Notes under the pieces: model-generated
The model's input: only the letters and a program-made list of their open reading frames with translations
The model's database searches: none
What the model was told of the DNA's origin: nothing
Assembly (NCBI GenBank): GCA_902803675.1
Contig: CADCQZ010000030.1
Span: 1-13,016, forward strand
Length of the DNA: 13,016 bases
Direction of reading: 5' to 3'
From: an uncultured Eubacteriales bacterium
GTDB lineage: Bacteria; Bacillota_A; Clostridia; Christensenellales; Aristaeellaceae
In this document: one piece after another, positions 7,738-13,016 of the stretch
How positions within the stretch are numbered: the stretch's first letter is position 1
How the letters are laid out: every line of letters begins with the position of its first letter
Made by a program: the position numbers and the translations under genes

Positions 7738-8292
7738 TCAACGCCCGGCCGCGAGAAACTTTTCGGTCTCCCGGATGGCCCGCGTCAGGATCTCAAGATC
7801 CGTGTCCACTTCCCCCGTCTCCAGGGAATGGTTCGCGTCCGGGACGGTGATCAGGCGAATGCCCTCACGCGCGCACAGGGCCGTGACCGAACGCGTGCCG
7901 GCCCAGGGATCGGCTGTGCCGTGGAAGGCCAGGGCATCCCCGCCCGCATGATCGAACGTGGCCTCGACGGGGGTGAACATAACGCTCCTGACGGTCAGGC
8001 CGTGGGCGGACTCGTACCGCCTGGCGGCAGCCGTACCGATGCTTTTGCCGATGAACACGATCCTGTCTCCGGAGGCCCAGTCGATATGCCGGAGCTGCTC
8101 CTCCGCCTGCAAAAAAGCGGCGTCCGCGGCGGCGCGCATAGCCTCCGCGTCCCCTTTCGCCTCCTTCCTGAGGCCCGCGAAAGAGACCCGGATCACCTCG
8201 TATCCCATCCGGGCCGCCGTCTTGCCCGCGTAGTACATCAGCGGTTTGTCGCAGGTGTAGCCCATGCCGGGAAAAAGCACCGCGGTATCCAT
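7738..8292 (-). CDS. Small alpha/beta-hydrolase fold protein
   Basis: A 184-residue cytosolic protein with no signal peptide. It has a nucleophile elbow GKSIG with Ser84, an acid in HGTADPW (Asp128) and a final His155 in DANHSLE, in the order and spacing of an alpha/beta-hydrolase triad. The N-terminal AVLFPGMGYTCDKPL gives the first strand and a possible oxyanion loop. It is at the short end of the fold, so the lid domain is minimal. It resembles small dienelactone-hydrolase-like or esterase-like proteins; the substrate is unknown. The ATG at 8292 follows AAAGGAGG. It is 31 bp after the MATE gene and probably the last gene of the GH42-MATE-hydrolase operon. Confidence 0.75.
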   Translation of the reverse strand: MDTAVLFPGMGYTCDKPLMYYAGKTAARMGYEVIRVSFAGLRKEAKGDAEAMRAAADAAFLQAEEQLRHIDWASGDRIVFIGKSIGTAAARRYESAHGLTVRSVMFTPVEATFDHAGGDALAFHGTADPWAGTRSVTALCAREGIRLITVPDANHSLETGEVDTDLEILTRAIRETEKFLAAGR

Positions 8293-8323
8293 CCGCTCCC
8301 CTCCTTTAAGTACGTCAGCGCGA

Positions 8324-9706
8324 TCAGATCTCTTCCGGCGCCGGACCGGAGGCGCGCTTTTTCCAGGCGCCGCTGATCAGATAGGTGCCGCCGATCATAA
8401 AGGGCACGAGACCCGCCAGGGCGTTGCCGTACCAGAAGCCCAGGATGCCCATTTGAAGGGTGACCCCCAGCAGCAGCGCCAGGCCGATGCGGCACACGAT
8501 GCCGTCCAGGAGAGCCACCGTGAGGTTCAGTTTCGAGTTGCCGGAGCCGTTGATCAGGGCGAAACCCGCCGGACGCACCGTGGCCCCCAGGTACTGCACC
8601 ATGGCCACGGGCACATAGGTGACCGCCATCAGGAGCACCGCGGGATCGGAGGAGAACAGGCCGAAGAGCCATTCCGGGTGCCGCCAGGTGACAAGGGCGA
8701 AGACAGACGCGGGCAGGCCCACGATCCACAAAGCGTGATAGACCACCTTCGGCACGCGGGCGATCTTTCCCCGGCCCAGGGCCTGGGCCACCATGGCGCC
8801 GCCGGCGGAGGAGATGGCCTGGGAGATCACGCCGATCATGCTCTCCAGCTTGCGGGCCACGCCCGTCACGGCCACCGCCGTGGTGCCGTAGCTGTTCACG
8901 TAGGAATTGACGAACAGCATGGAAAAGGTGACCGCCGCGGACTGGATCACCATCGGGATGCCCAGGGCCGTCAGCGGGCGGAACACCCGGGGCGTGATGC
9001 GGAAATGCTCCGGCCTGAAATCGAAATGGATCTGCTCCCGGCTGCGGTACAGGAGCCTTAAGGCGAACAGGAAGCTCACCGCCTGGCCGATCACCGTGGC
9101 CAGGGCGGCGCCCAGGGGGCCCATGCCCAGGGGCCACACCAGCAGCACGTCCAGCACGATGTTGATCACCGACGCGATGGCGATGAAGATGAAGGGATGC
9201 TTCGAATCCCCCATGCCCCGCAGGATGGCCGACACCAGGTTGTACCCGTATATGAAGGGGATGCCCCACACGCAGGTGACCGCGTACTGCCGGGTGAACT
9301 CCCAGATCTCCTCCGGGGTGTTGAGCCAGGCCATGATGTGCCGGTAGGTGAACAGGAACACGATCATGATGGCGAAGGCCAGGCCCATCAGCAGGGTGAA
9401 CAGCGTGCCCACCATCTCACCGATGAGGTCGCTGCGCTTCTCCCCCACATAGCGGGAGATCAGGATCTGCCCCGCGTTGGACAGCCCGATGGCCACGAAG
9501 GTGATCAGCTGCAGGATCTCCCCGCCGATGGACACGGCGGACAGGCCCCGGGTGCCCACGAAGCGGCCCACCACCACCATGTCCACCATGTTGTAGACCA
9601 TCTGTAAAAGGCCCGACAGGAACAGGGGCGTGGCGAAAGTGAGCAGCGTTTTGGGCACGCTGCCCTTCGTGAGATCCCGGATGATGCCTTTATCCGTCGA
9701 CGCCAT
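8324..9706 (-). CDS. MATE-family transporter (MOP superfamily)
   Basis: Integral membrane protein of 460 residues, the usual MATE length, with about 12 predicted helices in two similar halves. The opening SVPKTLLTFATPLFLSGLLQ and VDMVVVGRFVG (41-51) match the first helices of the family. The half-repeat signature LRGMGDSKHP (162-171) recurs as LINGSGNSK (384-392). The GMGPLGAALATVIGQ stretch (194-208) is also typical. The family exports cationic drugs or other small molecules using Na+ or H+ gradients. The substrate cannot be told here; Clostridia carry many paralogues. The ATG at 9706 is 4 bases past the beta-galactosidase stop, with AGGAAGG upstream inside that gene, so the two are probably coupled. 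Confidence 0.92.
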   Translation of the reverse strand: MASTDKGIIRDLTKGSVPKTLLTFATPLFLSGLLQMVYNMVDMVVVGRFVGTRGLSAVSIGGEILQLITFVAIGLSNAGQILISRYVGEKRSDLIGEMVGTLFTLLMGLAFAIMIVFLFTYRHIMAWLNTPEEIWEFTRQYAVTCVWGIPFIYGYNLVSAILRGMGDSKHPFIFIAIASVINIVLDVLLVWPLGMGPLGAALATVIGQAVSFLFALRLLYRSREQIHFDFRPEHFRITPRVFRPLTALGIPMVIQSAAVTFSMLFVNSYVNSYGTTAVAVTGVARKLESMIGVISQAISSAGGAMVAQALGRGKIARVPKVVYHALWIVGLPASVFALVTWRHPEWLFGLFSSDPAVLLMAVTYVPVAMVQYLGATVRPAGFALINGSGNSKLNLTVALLDGIVCRIGLALLLGVTLQMGILGFWYGNALAGLVPFMIGGTYLISGAWKKRASGPAPEEI

Positions 9707-9710
9707 TTTT

Positions 9711-11732
9711 TCAGCCTTCCTCCCCCGCCGGCTTCAGGACCATGACGCCGTTGACCGGGAGAGCGATCTCCCCCGACTCGTCAGATCCGGTCACCAGATC
9801 CACGTACCTGCCGGGCAGGGAAAGGAACCGGATCTTCCCGGAATAATTCTGCAAAAACACGATATCCTCCCGGGCCGCGGCCGCGACCCCCTCCGGCAGG
9901 GCCGTATCGACGGCCCGGGGCAGGGGCGTCTCATGAAGGATCAGGTCGAACACCTTTCTGAGGCCCTTTTGATCCAGGCGCGCGGCCAGGTACCAGGCGG
10001 TGCCGGCACCAAAACGGTTCCGGGTAACGCAGGGCATCCCAACGACCATGTCCTCCCCGTACACGGCGAGGGTCTCGGCCGTCACGTCCCGGGGGATCTC
10101 CAAGATCTCGACCGCCGCGCATTCCGTGCCGTCCGAAAAGTGGACCGAAGTGCTCTCGGAGGGATAGAGCGCGTCCACCTCCTCCGCCCTGAGGCCCAGC
10201 ACGTCCGTCAGTCCATGGGGCGCGTCGCCCATGAAGGCCAGGTCGTCCCCGTCCACGACGCCGGAAAAGCAGGTCACGAGCAGCGTGCCGCCCCGGGCCG
10301 TGAAAGCCTTCAGGGCATCCCCGATGCCGCCGCGGAACATGAAGGCCTCCGGTACGATCACCAGGCGGTAATCATCCGGGATCTCCTTCACGTCCATGTT
10401 GATGAAGTCCACACTGATCCCCCGCTCCCACAGGCAGCGGTGGAACCGGCCCACCACCTCATCGTAGCGCATATCCCCGGGATGGGCGGCCTGGACCTCG
10501 TTCAACGCCCACCAGTTCTCGTAGTCGAACAGGATGGCCGCTTTGGCGTGAACGTTTTTCTCAAGCACGGGAGCGAGCCCCTCGAGCACCTGCCCCACGT
10601 GCTTGACGTCATTGAACACCCGGGTGTCGCTCCGGCCGTCGTGGCTCACCACCGCGCCGTGGAAGGCCTCGGCCCCGCCCCGGCCCTTGCGCCACTGGAA
10701 CATGAGCACGCTCTGGCTGCCGTGCGATACCGCCTGCAGGGAGGAGAGCAGATGCATGCCCGGGCGCTTGAGCTTGTTGTGGGGCTTCCAGTTCACCAGG
10801 GAGGGGGTGCTCTCCATCAGCAGGAAGGGCTGCTTTTTCAGGGAGCGCATCAGGTCGTGCTGCATCGCGAACTCCGCCGCCAGGGCCGTCTCGTCTCCCC
10901 CGCGCCAGGCGGGATAGGCGTCCCAGGACACGATATCCAGTTCCCGGGCGATGGCGAAATAGTCGTAATCCCTGAAATGCTCCATCAGGTTCGCCGTAGC
11001 CGGTACATCGGGCATGTACGCGTGCACCGCCTCCCGCTCCATGGCGATGAAGGAGGCGCACTGCCGGGTCTCGAACCGGCGCCAGTCCAGCTTCATGGAG
11101 GGGTTGGAGATCTCGCCCCGGGGAGAGGGCGGCTCGATCTGGGACCAGTCGGTGTAGCGCTGGGACCAGAAGGACGTCCACCACCGGCGGTTGAGCTCCT
11201 CCAGGGTGCCGTATTTTTCTTTGAGCCAGTTACGGAAAGCCTCGGCGCACAGGGGGCAGAAGCAGTGCCCGCCGAACTCGTTGCCCAGGTGCCATAAAAG
11301 GATGCCCCTGTGCCCGGCGTAGTGCCGCGCCAGGGCGCTGTCCATCAGGCGCACCTTTTCCCGGTAGACGGGGGATGTGAGGCAGTGGTTGTGCCGCTCG
11401 CCGAAGTGCCGGCGCTCAAAGTCCGCGCCGCAGCGCAGCACCTCCGGGTATTTCTGCGCCAGCCAGGCGGGCCGCGCCGCCGAGGGCGTGGCCAGGATGA
11501 TGCCGATGCCGTTATCCGTCAGGCGGTCGATGATCTCATCCAGCCATCCGAACTCGTACCGGCCCTCCTCCGGTTCCAGGAACGCCCAGGAAAAAATGCC
11601 CACGGAGACGGCGTTGACATGGGCCTCCTTCATCAGCTCGATGTCCCTGCGGAGCACCTCGGGGTATTCCAGCCACTGATCCGGATTGTAGTCCCCGCCG
11701 TGCAGAAATCTCACGGGATGATAGACCGCCAT
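9711..11732 (-). CDS. Beta-galactosidase, glycoside hydrolase family 42
   Basis: Cytosolic retaining beta-galactosidase of 673 residues, normal for GH42, with no signal peptide. It starts with HGGDYNPDQW (11-20), typical of the family. The acid/base is Glu152 in WHLGNEFGG and the nucleophile Glu307 in LLMESTPS, both in the N-terminal TIM barrel (about 10-380). Cys117 with Cys157, Cys159 and Cys162 (CFCPLC) matches the zinc site seen in some GH42 structures. A trimerisation domain (about 390-590) and a small C-terminal beta domain follow. GH42 enzymes often act on galacto-oligosaccharides or plant galactan fragments more than lactose. The ATG at 11732 follows GGAAAGGGGACATATCT. It leads a likely operon with the MATE and hydrolase genes. 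No sugar uptake gene is beside it. Confidence 0.95.
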   Translation of the reverse strand: MAVYHPVRFLHGGDYNPDQWLEYPEVLRRDIELMKEAHVNAVSVGIFSWAFLEPEEGRYEFGWLDEIIDRLTDNGIGIILATPSAARPAWLAQKYPEVLRCGADFERRHFGERHNHCLTSPVYREKVRLMDSALARHYAGHRGILLWHLGNEFGGHCFCPLCAEAFRNWLKEKYGTLEELNRRWWTSFWSQRYTDWSQIEPPSPRGEISNPSMKLDWRRFETRQCASFIAMEREAVHAYMPDVPATANLMEHFRDYDYFAIARELDIVSWDAYPAWRGGDETALAAEFAMQHDLMRSLKKQPFLLMESTPSLVNWKPHNKLKRPGMHLLSSLQAVSHGSQSVLMFQWRKGRGGAEAFHGAVVSHDGRSDTRVFNDVKHVGQVLEGLAPVLEKNVHAKAAILFDYENWWALNEVQAAHPGDMRYDEVVGRFHRCLWERGISVDFINMDVKEIPDDYRLVIVPEAFMFRGGIGDALKAFTARGGTLLVTCFSGVVDGDDLAFMGDAPHGLTDVLGLRAEEVDALYPSESTSVHFSDGTECAAVEILEIPRDVTAETLAVYGEDMVVGMPCVTRNRFGAGTAWYLAARLDQKGLRKVFDLILHETPLPRAVDTALPEGVAAAAREDIVFLQNYSGKIRFLSLPGRYVDLVTGSDESGEIALPVNGVMVLKPAGEEG

Positions 11733-11780
11733 AGATATGTCCCCTTTCCGAAGCCGGCATGACTGCCGCGCTGTTCTGTG

Positions 11781-11789
11781 ATCATAGCA
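11781..11789 (-). promoter_or_regulatory. Candidate extended -10 promoter for the GH42 operon
   Basis: On the minus strand this reads TGCTATGAT, an extended -10 element, 48 bases upstream of the GH42 ATG. No convincing -35 box lies 16-18 bases upstream, which is tolerable for extended -10 promoters. It falls in the 71-bp gap after the upstream gene. Transcription could instead continue from that gene. Confidence 0.35.
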
Positions 11790-11803
11790 CTTATCTTCCG
11801 GGA

Positions 11804-13016
11804 TCAGCCCTTCTTTTCCGAGATGGGCCGGCCCACCTTCATCTCGTCCGGAGTGCCGAAGGTGCGGCGCACGGCGGTCTCCACATAGGCCCGGATGTGT
11901 TTATCCTGGTCCCGCATGGTGAACAGGCGCATCGTGGCCGTCTGGTTGATCCACACGATCTTGACAAGATCCGAAAGCACCCTGCTGGAGCCGCCGATGG
12001 AAAGGTACCCCTGCTCAAACTCCAGCTCCTTCATCTTTTTGAGGTCCTCGCCGCTGTCCCTGTAGGCGTCGATCATCTCCCGGGAAGAGCCCCCCAGGTC
12101 CCCGGCGGTGACGGTGCCGATGTGGGATATATCCGCCGAGGCCATGTAGGCGGCCCAGTCCACAGCCGCCGCCCAGCCGTAGGGCCTGGCGGCGAAGAGG
12201 ACATCATACTGATGCCACGGGCCGCTCATGGAAGAGCGCATGGCGCGGATAAAGGTGACGTCGTCCAGGGTGCCCCGGTCTTCCTCTTCGACCGTCCCGG
12301 GCCCCTCCGCCGGGGCGGGAGGCATCCCGTTCTCCTCATCCGGGACGTCCCGGGGCCGCGGGGGCTTTGATGCCGGGACCAGGTCCCACTCCCCATAGGT
12401 GGCCGCGTCGTCCGCCTGGCCGGGATACTCCGCGGTATAGAGCCGCCAGTCCGTCCCCGACAGGAACTCGTGCAGCTCATCCCCCCGGCGGGCGGCCAGT
12501 TTGACGCCCGCGGAAGCGCACCGGGCCGCCAGATCGGAAGAGACCGCGCCGTCCGCCGGCCTGTTCGACCGGATCAGCAGCCAGGCCTCCCGGGTCCAGG
12601 CTTTGGGCCGGTGCTCTTCCTGCCATGTGAGCAGGGCCGTGAGGGCCCGCGTCATGTCCGTATCGTTCTTTTTGCCCACCCACAGGCGAACTGTTGAAAG
12701 TTCACGCAGGCCGTCCGGCCCCACGTGCTCCAGTTCCTTTTCGAAGGGATTTTTCACCGGGTACAGGCACGGGGGCAGATCCAGCGACTGAGCGTGACGC
12801 ACGCCCGCGATCCATCCCGCAAGGCCCGGCGCGCCGGCGACCGCGGTCCAGTCCACATCCCCGGCCGGGCCTTCCAGCTGATCCCGAAGCCATGATATCA
12901 GGCCCTGGACGTTCAGGTCCCTCAAAAGCTCCGGGGGCAGCTCGGCGCGTTTGCCGTCCGTGTCCCCGCCGCGCCCGTCGTCCCAGGCCGTGGCGCAGAT
13001 CATCACGGGCGTGCCC
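11804..13016 (-). CDS. Unrecognised protein, C-terminal ~400 residues (5' end outside window)
   Basis: The reading frame stays open to the window edge. The first possible starts (GTG at 13006, ATG at 13003) have no ribosome site, so the gene probably begins farther right; numbering here counts from 13006. I do not recognise the family. Two folded parts seem present: an N-terminal alpha/beta-like region (1-210) with AWLLIRSNRPADG (141-153), and a C-terminal region (248-400) with YDVLFAARPYGWAAAVDWAAYMA (in part) and GYLSIGGSSRVL (333-344). They are joined by a Pro/Glu/Asp-rich linker (211-247). There is no transmembrane helix or signal in the visible part. It is Trp-rich and acidic. It ends 71 bp before the GH42 gene on the same strand. 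Codon use and GC content look like the neighbours, so recent transfer is not evident. Confidence 0.7.
   Translation of the reverse strand, partial: GTPVMICATAWDDGRGGDTDGKRAELPPELLRDLNVQGLISWLRDQLEGPAGDVDWTAVAGAPGLAGWIAGVRHAQSLDLPPCLYPVKNPFEKELEHVGPDGLRELSTVRLWVGKKNDTDMTRALTALLTWQEEHRPKAWTREAWLLIRSNRPADGAVSSDLAARCASAGVKLAARRGDELHEFLSGTDWRLYTAEYPGQADDAATYGEWDLVPASKPPRPRDVPDEENGMPPAPAEGPGTVEEEDRGTLDDVTFIRAMRSSMSGPWHQYDVLFAARPYGWAAAVDWAAYMASADISHIGTVTAGDLGGSSREMIDAYRDSGEDLKKMKELEFEQGYLSIGGSSRVLSDLVKIVWINQTATMRLFTMRDQDKHIRAYVETAVRRTFGTPDEMKVGRPISEKKG

Noticed and set aside
7606..8376. 256-residue plus-strand frame over the hydrolase
   Set aside because: It starts inside the fold-back element and runs antisense to a hydrolase that has a complete catalytic triad and a strong ribosome site.
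9630..11297. 555-residue plus-strand frame opposite GH42 and MATE
   Set aside because: Antisense shadow with low-complexity composition over two well-supported genes.

Overview
The window reads as a GC-rich Clostridia-type (Firmicutes) chromosome segment. Every start with visible upstream sequence has a purine-rich Shine-Dalgarno, mostly AGGAGG-like. Genes are packed in short operons. The families found (Rrf2 beside nifS/nifU, a MarR gene leading a heterodimeric ABC exporter pair, a GH42 beta-galactosidase) are typical of gut or rumen Clostridia. The species cannot be named from the sequence alone.

Region 1 (about 1-3213) is a sulfur and Fe-S module. On the minus strand, nifS (cysteine desulfurase), nifU (scaffold) and cysK (cysteine synthase) form an operon with 13-bp gaps, ending in two hairpins at the left edge. 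An Rrf2/IscR-type regulator is transcribed divergently. Both promoters can be read in the shared 157-bp gap. Each overlaps a 21-bp TATT...AATA element, and the two elements start exactly 63 bp apart. The likely logic is that CysK makes cysteine, NifS takes sulfur from it, NifU builds the cluster, and the Rrf2 protein senses the result.

Region 2 (about 3214-7358, plus strand) is a MarR regulator and two half-size ABC exporters, with overlapping or 1-bp junctions. The two ATPase domains carry complementary defects: the first has Asp for the catalytic Glu and Gln for the switch His, and the second has a degenerate signature motif. Together they predict one active and one degenerate ATP site. A near-consensus promoter for this operon has its -35 box in the loop of a perfect 10-bp GC-rich inverted repeat.

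Region 3 (7359-7737) is a 379-bp non-coding stretch between convergent operons. It holds a 169-bp fold-back element with 10-bp terminal repeats, a perfect 22-bp internal inverted repeat, and two corresponding hairpins of different sequence, like a MITE or a dispersed intergenic repeat.

Region 4 (7738-13016, minus strand) has a GH42 beta-galactosidase, a MATE-family transporter and a small alpha/beta hydrolase in tight order. Upstream lies the C-terminal part of an unrecognised protein that runs off the right edge. I see no tRNA, rRNA, CRISPR array, transposase or phage gene. Most of the window is ordinary; the least explained items are the right-edge protein, the fold-back element and the dual operator.
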